NCBI RefSeq assembly: GCF_032250955.1
Contig: NZ_JAVVES010000033.1
Location: 1-27,679 of the forward strand
Reading direction: 5' to 3'
DNA: 27,679 nt
Source of the DNA: Sulfuriflexus sp032250955
Lineage (GTDB): Bacteria; Pseudomonadota; Gammaproteobacteria; AKS1
A model generated the notes under the pieces. The model ran no database searches. It was not told where the DNA came from and saw only the letters and a program-made list of their open reading frames with translations. Below, in pieces: positions 15,339-23,369 of this stretch (position 1 is the stretch's first letter; the number at the start of each line of letters is the position of its first letter). The position numbers and the translations under genes are program-made.

Positions 15339-17552
15339 TTACTTGCTGGTATGGGTGAAGGTGCCATCCCAGTCGGCGGGCAGGTCATCGACATTTTGTG
15401 ACGCCATGCGATCCAGGTAGATGGAGTAAATCATTCTGCCCGGGTCGTTTTCCTTGAGTGCCGCAAAGGCCTGGCGCGCCCCGGTCCAGTCACGGGCGTA
15501 ATAGAGATCCAGGGCCGATTCGTAAGCGGCGACTTCGTTGTGCATCTTCTCGCTGGCCCGGTAATGGCTGCAGAGCGGCTCGTAGATGATAACCGGCTCA
15601 TTCTTGCCCTTCACCCTGACCTTGTCGAGACGCCGGAACAGGAAGTCAGTCTGGCCGGCGCGCGTAGTCTCGCCACAAATCAGTTTCACACCGTATTGCT
15701 TGGTTAGCCCCTCGAGGCGGGAGCCGAGGTTGACCGAGTCGCCCAGCACCGTGTAGGCACGGCGGAAGTCAGAGCCCATGTTGCCGACATTCATCGAGCC
15801 GGTATTCAGGCCGACGCCGAGATTGATTTCCGGATAACCCAGCGCCATTAGCTCCGACTTGATTTCGTCTACCTTGTCGAGCATGGCCAGCGCCCCCTGG
15901 ATGGCATGCCTGGCATGATCGCCGTCGCGCAGTGGCGCGCCCCAGAAGGCCATAATCATGTCACCGACATATTTATCGATGGTGCCCTTGTGGGTAAAGA
16001 TGATTTCGGTCATGGGGGTGAAGAAGCGGTTGAGCATCCTCGCCAGGTCCTGGGCGGACAGTGATTCCGAGATAGTCGTGAAGCTGCGGATATCGGCAAA
16101 CAGTACAGTCATGTCACGCTTTTCACCCTCGAAGCCGAGGTCTTCGTTACTGTTCATCATCTCGTCGACAAGCTGCGGTGGCACATACTGACCGAACTGT
16201 TCACGCAACTGTTTCTTGCTTTTCGCCTCGGTCAAAAAGCCATAAAGCGAGTTACTGGTAGCGAGCAGGAAGACCATAATCAGCGGGCTGGAGATGGCAA
16301 CCACAAACAGGTATTCGGACCATAACCAGGCATTAAGGGCAATCAGCGCGGCAGACACGGAGATAAACAGGAGCACCGAACGCAGCGGAGACATGAAAGG
16401 CAACAGCAAGGCCAGGAACAGGCCCACCACCAGGGTCATGATAAAGTTGAAACCGGTTGCCCAGACAGGTTCATAAGGGAATTGCATATCCAGGATACCG
16501 GCGGCGATATTGGCATGCACCTCGACGCCGGGATAGACATTGCTCACCGGCGTCGGCCGGATATCCGAGAGGCCGGTCGCACTGGTGCCGACGAAGGCGA
16601 TAGTGCCGTCGAGAATGGCCGGGTCAAAGTTGCCGTTGATAACATCCGTCGCCGGGATATAGTGAAAGCTGTAGGGAGGGCCACGGAATGGAACCAGGAC
16701 CGCGCCGCGGCCATCAGTTGGGATGTCGTAAAAGCCGAGGGAGACATATTCAATCGGTTTTACCCCGGAGATCGGCGCAGTTTTGATGGTGACATCATCA
16801 ACCGCATAGAAGAGCCGAACTGCTTCGAGGGCAAGGGAGGGATAAATTCTGTCAGCATGCCGGTAGATAATACCGGAGCGACGTACCAGTCCGTCAGAGT
16901 CCGGGCGGGCATTAAAAAAGCCACTGTAACGCGCGGCTTGTTGTAACTTTTCGATACTCGCAAGGTAACCACTGGAAGTGCGGATCGTCGCATTACCGAG
17001 GTCGGCAAGATTATTCACCACCAGCGGCGGCCCGAGGCTGCCAAATTTGTCCTCGTTGTCGAGGAAGGCAAAGCCCATCACCACTTCCTTGTCGTGCAGG
17101 CTACGGGTAAAGATAGTGTCACCATCAATTTGCTCGGCGACAATTGACAGGGTATCGGTAAATGCCGGGTCTACTGCCGTGTCGGCGAGCACGTTGAGAA
17201 CCGAGGTGGCGGCATTGGCCTCCGGCTCGGAGAAGACGATATCAAAGGCCGTGACGACCACGCCGGCCGCCGCCATATTTTCCATCATTTGGGCGAGCTT
17301 GGCGCGCGGCCATGGCCAATGCCCCTCGGCGGCAAGCGATTTTTCATCAATATCTATAATAATGACCGAGGGATGCGGGGCAATATCCCCTGTCAGGGTG
17401 GCCTGCAGGCGCAGATCATAAACTGTCCATTCCAGGCGGTCACGGAGCTGCTTGAGCAGAGGATGCTCGGTTGTCTGAAAGAGCAGCGCGAAGAAGACGA
17501 TGGCGATGCCAGCGCTAATGGGAAAAAGGTGTCGTCGTAACCGGGTTAGCAT
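15339..17552 (-). CDS. CHASE2-domain class III adenylate cyclase
   Basis: A 737-residue inner-membrane cyclase. An N-terminal helix (about 10-25) leads to a periplasmic CHASE2 sensor (about 30-340; VIIIDIDEKSL, WPWPR, VVVTAFDIVF, PFRGPP, GTIAFVGTSATGL are typical). Three helices (about 363-385, 390-410, 412-435) precede the catalytic domain (about 475-660). The active site is complete: metal-binding D487 (FADIRSFT) and D531 (KYVGD), K527 and T601 as probable adenine-choosing residues, and N608/R612 (DSVNLGSR) for the transition state. A helical TPR-like tail ends the protein. It should make cAMP in response to a periplasmic signal. cyaA lies 80 bases upstream on the same strand. No ribosome site precedes ATG 17552, and a -10-like box lies only 5 bases away, so a leaderless mRNA is possible. 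Confidence 0.93.
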   Translation of the reverse strand: MLTRLRRHLFPISAGIAIVFFALLFQTTEHPLLKQLRDRLEWTVYDLRLQATLTGDIAPHPSVIIIDIDEKSLAAEGHWPWPRAKLAQMMENMAAAGVVVTAFDIVFSEPEANAATSVLNVLADTAVDPAFTDTLSIVAEQIDGDTIFTRSLHDKEVVMGFAFLDNEDKFGSLGPPLVVNNLADLGNATIRTSSGYLASIEKLQQAARYSGFFNARPDSDGLVRRSGIIYRHADRIYPSLALEAVRLFYAVDDVTIKTAPISGVKPIEYVSLGFYDIPTDGRGAVLVPFRGPPYSFHYIPATDVINGNFDPAILDGTIAFVGTSATGLSDIRPTPVSNVYPGVEVHANIAAGILDMQFPYEPVWATGFNFIMTLVVGLFLALLLPFMSPLRSVLLFISVSAALIALNAWLWSEYLFVVAISSPLIMVFLLATSNSLYGFLTEAKSKKQLREQFGQYVPPQLVDEMMNSNEDLGFEGEKRDMTVLFADIRSFTTISESLSAQDLARMLNRFFTPMTEIIFTHKGTIDKYVGDMIMAFWGAPLRDGDHARHAIQGALAMLDKVDEIKSELMALGYPEINLGVGLNTGSMNVGNMGSDFRRAYTVLGDSVNLGSRLEGLTKQYGVKLICGETTRAGQTDFLFRRLDKVRVKGKNEPVIIYEPLCSHYRASEKMHNEVAAYESALDLYYARDWTGARQAFAALKENDPGRMIYSIYLDRMASQNVDDLPADWDGTFTHTSK

Positions 17553-17557
17553 TATTA

Positions 17558-17586
17558 TTTATAGTTTAATGATGTTATTTGATTAA
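17558..17586 (-). promoter_or_regulatory. Candidate promoter of the CHASE2 cyclase gene
   Basis: On the minus strand TATAAA (17563-17558) is preceded at a 17-base spacing by TTAATC (17586-17581), a weak -35. Transcription would begin at or within a base or so of the start codon at 17552, giving a leaderless message, which fits the missing ribosome site. Confidence 0.3.
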
Positions 17587-17587
17587 A

Positions 17588-17604
17588 TGTAACTGAAGTG
17601 TAAC
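17588..17604 (-). promoter_or_regulatory. Direct repeat, candidate response-regulator site
   Basis: Two GTTACA words on the minus strand (17604-17599 and 17593-17588) are spaced 11 bases start to start, one helical turn, just upstream of the candidate -35 of the cyclase gene. OmpR/PhoB-family regulators bind direct repeats with this period. No specific regulator is implied. Confidence 0.3.
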
Positions 17605-17625
17605 AAATTGCAAACAACGGTTTGC
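17605..17625 (-). terminator. Weak hairpin after cyaA
   Basis: On the minus strand GCAAAC (17625-17620) pairs with GTTTGC (17615-17610) around a 4-base loop, followed by AATTTG. The stem is short and the T-run poor, so it would terminate inefficiently and may allow cyaA transcripts to continue into the CHASE2 cyclase gene. Confidence 0.3.
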
Positions 17626-17632
17626 GGCTATA

Positions 17633-20416
17633 TCAGGCGTGTTGACGTTGATGTGCGGTTTGCAGGGCGGCATTTAATTTTCTCTCAAAGCCGGTTTTGT
17701 ATTGCAGGTAATGGAGCGACTGCAGCTGGCCATCGGCACTCATGGGAATATCAATGTCACTGATATACAGCGAATATGGCGTATGCTCGCTGCGCAAGGC
17801 AAGAATAAAGTCGGCAATATGATCAAAAATGGCGCTGCCATACTCGAGTGACGAGAATTCCTGCTCATTACAGTAAACGCGATAGGAAAGAGGTTCCTGA
17901 ATCGAATCAATCAGCACGGTCACATGCAACGGGCTGGCAGGTAGTGCAAGTGGGTCAACAAGGTGTTCATTGAATGTCCAGGCGTTGCTTTTGCGCTGCA
18001 GTGTAAAGAAGCGTATGTCATAGTCATCAGTGTTATTAGCAGACGCGTTCAGACGCTGTTTTATGGCATAGAAAAAGTCATCAAACTGGCTGACCGTGGC
18101 AAGCAGGCTGTAATACTCCTGGTGGGCGACAAACAGGCTGCCGCGTTCATCAATAATATATATATCGGCGAGCTTGCCATTGGCATGGATATAAACATGG
18201 ATGCTGTCTTTTGCGTGCTGCGCATAAAGTAACGGCAGAAAGTGGCTAGCCAGTGTGCGCGCATCAAAGACAATCGGGCTATATAAGGATCGCGTGTCGG
18301 CCAGCTCGCCGAGCAGTACGTTGTAATCACCCAGTCGACGGTAGTCGATCCGCTCAGGCTGGTTGCGAAGCTGGTAATAATTATCCTCTACGCCGAGAAT
18401 GTAGCGTGCCCCGTGCGGCATGTCAGGGCGATGGAAGAAACGGATGACATTGGTGAATATCTCCTCGACACGCGTGGCCACGGTGGTGTCCTTGGTGGAA
18501 GAAAAGCTGTATGCGTGCGTTTCGGGGATCAGTTCATTCTCCCTGGTGGTCGCCATTTTCACGCTGCGACAGAGGCAATCAAGGATTTCGTTAATGCCCT
18601 GGAAGCTCTGCGCATAGACCTCTTGCCAGGTATTGACCGAGACCTGGTCTATGGTGACCACAAGATTTTCCAGAAAGCTGCTGTAGCTGAAGGCATCGGC
18701 GCGGTCACTGATGACCTGGACATCGCGTGACAGGTGACGGTTTTCAGGGTCAATGCCGACATTCACAAAGAGGATGGAGTGAGTCAGCTGGCTCGGTTGC
18801 GCCAGATGTGACATGGCGGTTTCCGGGAGGCGCCCGCCCGGGAAGTGCTGATTGAGGGTGGCGAGAATATTGTTCAGTTCGCGCAGGCCCAGGCGGCTTT
18901 CCTGCGGGCAGAGCGAGGTGATGGTATTCGGGCCGATAATATGATTAAAGTGGCACCAGCAAAGCAACTCGACGATACTGCGGGCGCGTTTCAACGGTGT
19001 ATTGCGGCGGGTTTCCCGGTTATTGACAGTGCCACGGAATAACAGCCAGCTGTTCCCCGCTTCATGAAATGACAACTGATCTTCCACGAGGTTGTCGGAA
19101 ATATCCGGATTGATGGTTTCGATCTTGCCGGCCTTGCGTTCAAAAGCGGCATACAGTTTGCGCCCGAGCACCGTCATATCCTGCTGGTTGATCTGCGCGA
19201 CACTGGCATATTCACGCGCAAAGCCGGACAAGAGTTTATAGCTGCGCGTCAGTTCATCAACCAGGCTTTTGCGTTCATCAAGGACGCGATGGATTTTCCA
19301 GGTTGGCCGCGAGTCGAGCATCAACAGGTGGGCGTCATCCCAGTCCCATTGGTTGACCAGGTTGGTTAATAGTTCCCGCCGCCAAACACTGTCAGTCTGC
19401 GAGGCGGCGCGCTTGCTCAGGTGAATGTCTGCCTTGAAGTAAAAGCAGCGACGTGCCAGTTCCAGGCGTTTCTTCTCCATGCGCTGCAAAAGATATTCCT
19501 CGACCTTGTGGCAGATCATAATGTAGGGATCAATTTCCGCAAGACTGGTCGTGTTCTCGTAGATGGCCCTTTTCAGGTTGACGCAGAGCAGTTCGATATC
19601 CGGGTATTCATTGGCATAGGCTTCCATGAGCAGGATCTTGAGTACCGACTTGTACGGCGAATCAATGCCTTTATAAATCTGCCAGAGTGAGGCACCGAAA
19701 AATTCCTCGGCAGGAATATTATTGACCGGACCAAAGTCGATAACCTCGTATTCGGCGATGCGCCTGCTGCGCAGCATTTCAGCGGTACATTCCTCATAAG
19801 CGTTTTCCTGTTCCGGTGGCACAAACCACCAGAGTGGCATGCGTCCGGCAATCAGGACACTGGTGCGGTAAAATTCCTCGAGCAACAGCAGGTGCAGTGC
19901 GCTGCCACTGTTTTCCTTGTTGAGCGAGATGCGGTTATCCTGCCGGAAACGCATTTCATCCATAATGAAAAAGTGCACTTCAAGATTGAGGCTGGCACAC
20001 CACTTGCTGATGGCGGCGGCCTTCGCTTCAAGCAGACTGACGGCCTCGGCGTCAAGCTGCGGACGGTGACATATCCAGATATCGAAATCACTGTCTCTGG
20101 AATGGGCGATGGTGCCGCTGCTGCCGGTCAAAAACAGGGAATAGATATCGTACCGGGAAAGGGCGCGCTTGCTGTGCTTGAAGCGCTTGTTCAGGCGCAA
20201 TGCCGCTTCAATACTGGCGCTGGCGGGCCTGTAGTTACTGATGCCGGCGGGCACATCCTTGCTGATAAAGCCGGGCAGGCTGTCGTCATTGAGCTGAAAT
20301 AACAACGGCAGCAGGTCCAGAACTCCGCGCTGCCGCCAGAGCAGGCTCGAATTGATGCGCTGCAGGCGATCCCGGTTGAGGGCAAGAAAGCGACGTTTAA
20401 TCGTATTACAGTCCAT
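17633..20416 (-). CDS. cyaA: Class I adenylate cyclase CyaA
   Basis: A 927-residue cytoplasmic enzyme converting ATP to cAMP, of the enterobacterial class I type. The N-terminal half follows E. coli CyaA closely: GSSG at residues 98-101 and SDFDIWICH with D110 and D112 form the nucleotidyltransferase active site; VHFFIMDEMRFR, LLLLEEFYRT, EEFFGASLWQIYKGIDSPYKSVLK and RKLYAAFERKAGK, split by variable parts, are further conserved blocks. The C-terminal part, which carries regulation in E. coli, is more divergent, and the protein is about 80 residues longer. I chose ATG 20416 because the family starts just before IKRRFLALN; an upstream in-frame start at 20503 would add 29 residues. CyaA lies near hemC in enterobacteria as well, divergently placed, so the neighbourhood is old. 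The CHASE2 cyclase follows downstream. Confidence 0.95.
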   Translation of the reverse strand: MDCNTIKRRFLALNRDRLQRINSSLLWRQRGVLDLLPLLFQLNDDSLPGFISKDVPAGISNYRPASASIEAALRLNKRFKHSKRALSRYDIYSLFLTGSSGTIAHSRDSDFDIWICHRPQLDAEAVSLLEAKAAAISKWCASLNLEVHFFIMDEMRFRQDNRISLNKENSGSALHLLLLEEFYRTSVLIAGRMPLWWFVPPEQENAYEECTAEMLRSRRIAEYEVIDFGPVNNIPAEEFFGASLWQIYKGIDSPYKSVLKILLMEAYANEYPDIELLCVNLKRAIYENTTSLAEIDPYIMICHKVEEYLLQRMEKKRLELARRCFYFKADIHLSKRAASQTDSVWRRELLTNLVNQWDWDDAHLLMLDSRPTWKIHRVLDERKSLVDELTRSYKLLSGFAREYASVAQINQQDMTVLGRKLYAAFERKAGKIETINPDISDNLVEDQLSFHEAGNSWLLFRGTVNNRETRRNTPLKRARSIVELLCWCHFNHIIGPNTITSLCPQESRLGLRELNNILATLNQHFPGGRLPETAMSHLAQPSQLTHSILFVNVGIDPENRHLSRDVQVISDRADAFSYSSFLENLVVTIDQVSVNTWQEVYAQSFQGINEILDCLCRSVKMATTRENELIPETHAYSFSSTKDTTVATRVEEIFTNVIRFFHRPDMPHGARYILGVEDNYYQLRNQPERIDYRRLGDYNVLLGELADTRSLYSPIVFDARTLASHFLPLLYAQHAKDSIHVYIHANGKLADIYIIDERGSLFVAHQEYYSLLATVSQFDDFFYAIKQRLNASANNTDDYDIRFFTLQRKSNAWTFNEHLVDPLALPASPLHVTVLIDSIQEPLSYRVYCNEQEFSSLEYGSAIFDHIADFILALRSEHTPYSLYISDIDIPMSADGQLQSLHYLQYKTGFERKLNAALQTAHQRQHA

Positions 20417-20558
20417 GGGCTCACAGATTTCTTTATAATAGACGGCAGCTATCAGGCTATCGGCAGCGCGCGTGAAAACTGGAGACACCGCCGCGGCAGG
20501 CAAGAGTCACTAATTTGTCATTTTGCCGAAAAAAGGCCGGTAAGTTGTTGATGTAAAG

Positions 20559-20605
20559 ATGCTTGCAACAGCAGAAGGAAGGCTTACTAAAGGTTTCGCA
20601 AGCAT
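20559..20605 (+). other. Long stem-loop in the leader of the PAS protein gene
   Basis: ATGCTTGC (20559-20566) and GCAAGCAT (20598-20605) are perfect 8-base inverted arms around a 31-base loop, in the 251-base divergent region between cyaA and the PAS gene, ending 62 bases before the latter. It might be an RNA structure or a protein-binding pair of half-sites. It lacks the conserved core of the c-di-GMP riboswitches I know. Confidence 0.35.
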
Positions 20606-20667
20606 GGCCGATAACATTCGGTAGCTTGTCTAATCAGGCAATAACTCTGGGGAGAGGATGAATTAAC

Positions 20668-21489
20668 ATGACGGATACACTCGATTTTCACTGGATGACG
20701 GCACTGCTCAAGGCCACCTCGGTCGGGGTCTTGTTATTTGATGAGAATAACCGGATTTGCTGGGCGAATGCCCGCATGAGCGACTTCACGGGTCTTTCCG
20801 CCGAAGAGCTGAAAAACCTCGACCGTGAAACCGCGGCTTATCACCGACTCGAAACGCTGTTTGACCACCCGGAAAGACTGGACCTGCCGGTGACCGGCCG
20901 GTACGCGGTCAGTTGTCTCGAATGCCGTTATGAGACGCTGACTTCGCCCATGGGCGACAGCGTTTACGCCGCATTTTATCTCGACAAGACCGAGCAGCGC
21001 ATGCTCGAGGCGCGTGTGGAACGGCTAAGCCTGAGCGACGACCTGACGGGTACCCTGAACCAGCGTGGCCTGTTACGTGATTTGGAGATCCTGGTCTCGC
21101 GGAGTCGCCGCTACGAAAATCACTTATCGGTCATGATGCTCGAATTCACGATGCCGCTCGGTGAGCAGACCAGTCACTATATTCTTGCGGCCAGTCGTTG
21201 CCTGCGTGAGCAGCTGCGCTGGGCGGATATTATCGGCCGTTTTGCCGATAACAGTTTCCTGATAGTGTTGCCGGAAACCGATATCGAGGCCGCCGAGTGC
21301 CTGGCACAGAAAATCTTCGCCCAACTGGAAAAGATGCCCCTCACCGAAGGCATGGAAAGCCGGCCGGCGGCTTATGGTGGCGTCAGCCAGTGGCAGCGTG
21401 GCAACGATATGAATATGTTGCTCGAGCGGGTCGGCTTTGCCCTGGCTACTGCACGTCATGATCAGGAAAAGCGGGTCGTCGCTGCCTGA
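20668..21489 (+). CDS. PAS protein with degenerate GGDEF domain
   Basis: A 273-residue cytoplasmic protein. Residues about 5-110 form a PAS domain (VGVLLFDENNRICWANARMSDFTG in two strands). Residues 115-270 have the fold of a GGDEF domain: DDLTGTLNQRGLL matches the first helix of active cyclases, and RFADNSFLIVLPET occupies the place of RxGGDEF. The signature loop is ADNSF (193-197), so GG, D and E are lost, and the first metal Asp is replaced (VMMLEF at about 155-160). It should not make c-di-GMP and has no inhibitory-site RxxD at the usual place, so a regulatory or scaffolding role is more likely. A GGGAGAGG ribosome site lies about 10 bases before ATG 20668. It diverges from cyaA, and its stop codon directly abuts that of the convergent pyrophosphohydrolase gene. 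Confidence 0.85.
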   Translation: MTDTLDFHWMTALLKATSVGVLLFDENNRICWANARMSDFTGLSAEELKNLDRETAAYHRLETLFDHPERLDLPVTGRYAVSCLECRYETLTSPMGDSVYAAFYLDKTEQRMLEARVERLSLSDDLTGTLNQRGLLRDLEILVSRSRRYENHLSVMMLEFTMPLGEQTSHYILAASRCLREQLRWADIIGRFADNSFLIVLPETDIEAAECLAQKIFAQLEKMPLTEGMESRPAAYGGVSQWQRGNDMNMLLERVGFALATARHDQEKRVVAA

Positions 21490-21852
21490 CTAGTCCGGTT
21501 CGTATTCAGCGGCGCGGCGGGCGAGACCGCGCACCTTCTCGACCGGGAAGCGCCGTTCATTAATCTCTACCTTGCGCCGGGCGGCATCAAGGACATCGAT
21601 GTCCAGGCGTTCGGCACAGCGCAGGGTATAGATCAGGATATCCGCGAGTTCCAGGGCGACCTCTTCGCGCTTGCCGTCATCCAGTTGATAGCTTTGTTCC
21701 TCACTGAGCCATTGAAAGTGCTCAACCAGCTCGGCCGCCTCGGCGATCAGGGCCATGGAAAGGTTCTTCGGCGAGTGGAACTGTTCCCAGTCGCGGGCGC
21801 GCGCGAAATCGGCAAGCCGCCGGCTCAGATCATTGAGGCTGTTGTCGCTCAT
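21490..21852 (-). CDS. MazG-like nucleotide pyrophosphohydrolase
   Basis: A 120-residue all-alpha NTP pyrophosphohydrolase of the MazG-like/RS21-C6 (dCTP pyrophosphatase) group, which cleaves non-canonical or excess (d)NTPs to the monophosphate and pyrophosphate. The metal-binding helices are clear: EAAELVEHFQW (E-x-x-E type, about residues 38-48) and EVALELADILIYTL (E-x-x-x-D type, about 64-77), together with the N-terminal FARARDWEQFHSPKNL, which is characteristic of this group. Its start overlaps the stop of argH by the tetranucleotide ATGA, so the two are translationally coupled although no pathway link is known. It converges with the PAS protein gene without any spacer, leaving no room for separate terminators. 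Confidence 0.88.
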   Translation of the reverse strand: MSDNSLNDLSRRLADFARARDWEQFHSPKNLSMALIAEAAELVEHFQWLSEEQSYQLDDGKREEVALELADILIYTLRCAERLDIDVLDAARRKVEINERRFPVEKVRGLARRAAEYEPD

Positions 21853-23237
21853 GTGTTGAGGCGATCGCGGGCCCGGCTGATGGCCGCGCGCACCTGTTCA
21901 GGCGCGGTACCGCCAGGGTGGTTCCGCGCCGAGACAGAGCCCTCCAGGGTCAGCACCTCATAGACATCCTCTTCGATGACCTTGCTGAACTGTTGCAGTT
22001 CGGCGAGGCTGCACGCCGGCAGATCCTTGTTGTTGTCGATACAGAAACGCACCGACAGGCCGACTACTTCATGGGCATCACGGAAGGCTAGCCCCTTGCG
22101 CACGAGGTAATCGGCCAGGTCCGTTGCGGTCGAAAAACCGCGGCCGGCGGCTGCGTACATGACCTCCTTGTTTATCTGGATATCGGCGAGCATCTCGGTA
22201 TAGACATGCACCGAGGCGAGCAAGGTGTCCACGGTATCAAACAGGGGTTCCTTGTCTTCCTGGTTGTCCTTGTTGTAGGCCAGCGGTTGCGACTTCATCA
22301 GGGTCAGCAGCGCGGTCAGGTTGCCATAGACACGACCGGACTTGCCGCGCACGAGTTCGGGCACGTCGGGGTTTTTCTTTTGCGGCATGATCGACGAGCC
22401 GGTGCAGAAACTGTCGCCGAGTTCAATGAAGTTAAACTGCGCCGACGACCACAACACCAGCTCTTCGGAGAAGCGTGACAGGTGCATCATTAAGATGGCC
22501 GCCGCGGCGTTAAACTCGATGGCGAAATCACGGTCGCTGACGGCATCGAGCGAATTCTCGGCGATGCCGTCAAAGCCCAGCAGTTCGGCCGTATAGGCCC
22601 GGTCGATTGGATAGCTCGTGCCGGCCAGCGCGGCCGCACCGAGCGGCATGATGTTGGTGCGCTTGCGGGCATCGATAAAGCGTTGCCGATCGCGTTCGAT
22701 CATCTCGAACCAGGCCATCATGTGATGCCCGAAGGTGACCGGCTGGGCGGTTTGCAGGTGGGTGAAGCCGGGCATGATCGTCCCGGCCTCGCGCTCGGCC
22801 AGCGTCAGCAGTGCCTGCTGCATGGCCAGCAGGCCTTCGCAGAGTACATCGATTTCGTTACGCAGGTAGAGACGGATATCGGTCGCCACCTGGTCGTTGC
22901 GCGAACGGCCGGTATGCAGCTTCTTGCCGACATCGCCGACCCGCTCGGTGAGGCGTGCCTCGATGTTCATGTGCACGTCCTCGAGGGCCACCGACCAGGC
23001 AAAGTCGCCGCGCTCGATATCGGCGAGAATGTCGTTGAGGCCGTTGGTAATGGTCTTGCACTCGGCCTCGGTGAGCACGCCGACCCTGGCGAGCATGGTG
23101 GCATGGGCGACGGAACCGTTGATGTCATGACGATAGAGCCGCTGGTCAAAATCGACCGAGGCCGTGAAGGTTTCAACGAATTCATTGGTCGCCGCCGTAA
23201 ACCGGCCGCCCCAGAGTTTTTTGTCCTGTTCGCTCAT
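21849..23237 (-). CDS. argH: Argininosuccinate lyase
   Basis: A 462-residue cytoplasmic enzyme that splits argininosuccinate into arginine and fumarate, the last step of arginine synthesis. It belongs to the fumarase/aspartase superfamily: the N-terminus has LWGGRF, the catalytic His lies in GFTHLQTAQP (H160), HTGRSRNDQV is the conserved substrate loop, and the flexible signature GSSIMPQKKNPD (280-291) carries the catalytic Ser. I prefer ATG 23237, which has GAAGTG just upstream, to a GTG at 23243. It is divergent from algZ, as argH is in Pseudomonas, and is followed by the coupled pyrophosphohydrolase gene. Length is normal. Confidence 0.97.
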   Translation of the reverse strand: MSEQDKKLWGGRFTAATNEFVETFTASVDFDQRLYRHDINGSVAHATMLARVGVLTEAECKTITNGLNDILADIERGDFAWSVALEDVHMNIEARLTERVGDVGKKLHTGRSRNDQVATDIRLYLRNEIDVLCEGLLAMQQALLTLAEREAGTIMPGFTHLQTAQPVTFGHHMMAWFEMIERDRQRFIDARKRTNIMPLGAAALAGTSYPIDRAYTAELLGFDGIAENSLDAVSDRDFAIEFNAAAAILMMHLSRFSEELVLWSSAQFNFIELGDSFCTGSSIMPQKKNPDVPELVRGKSGRVYGNLTALLTLMKSQPLAYNKDNQEDKEPLFDTVDTLLASVHVYTEMLADIQINKEVMYAAAGRGFSTATDLADYLVRKGLAFRDAHEVVGLSVRFCIDNNKDLPACSLAELQQFSKVIEEDVYEVLTLEGSVSARNHPGGTAPEQVRAAISRARDRLNT

Positions 23238-23310
23238 GGTCACTTCAATAGATAAGGGCTGGAGATGCGCGCAGTATAGACGATTTCAGTGGCGGCGTGG
23301 ACTGTCGGCG

Positions 23311-23338
23311 AGGACAAAGGCTGCTAAACTCTTATAAA
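23311..23338 (+). promoter_or_regulatory. Candidate promoter of the algZ-algR pair
   Basis: AGGACA (23311-23316, four of six -35 bases) is followed after 16 bases by TATAAA (23333-23338, five of six -10 bases). It would start transcription near 23345, 25 bases before the algZ ATG, within the 132-base region shared with divergent argH. Confidence 0.4.
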
Positions 23339-23369
23339 AACAGGATCCGAACAACACAATAATACGCCT

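Noticed and set aside
16482..16946. A 154-codon plus-strand frame inside the CHASE2 cyclase gene
   Set aside because: It lies opposite the conserved CHASE2 region and has no ribosome site or recognisable domain.
20520..20667. Possible c-di-GMP riboswitch ahead of the PAS/GGDEF-like gene
   Set aside because: The ACGCAAAG core and tetraloop/receptor pattern of c-di-GMP-I, and the c-di-GMP-II core, are absent; only an inverted repeat remains.
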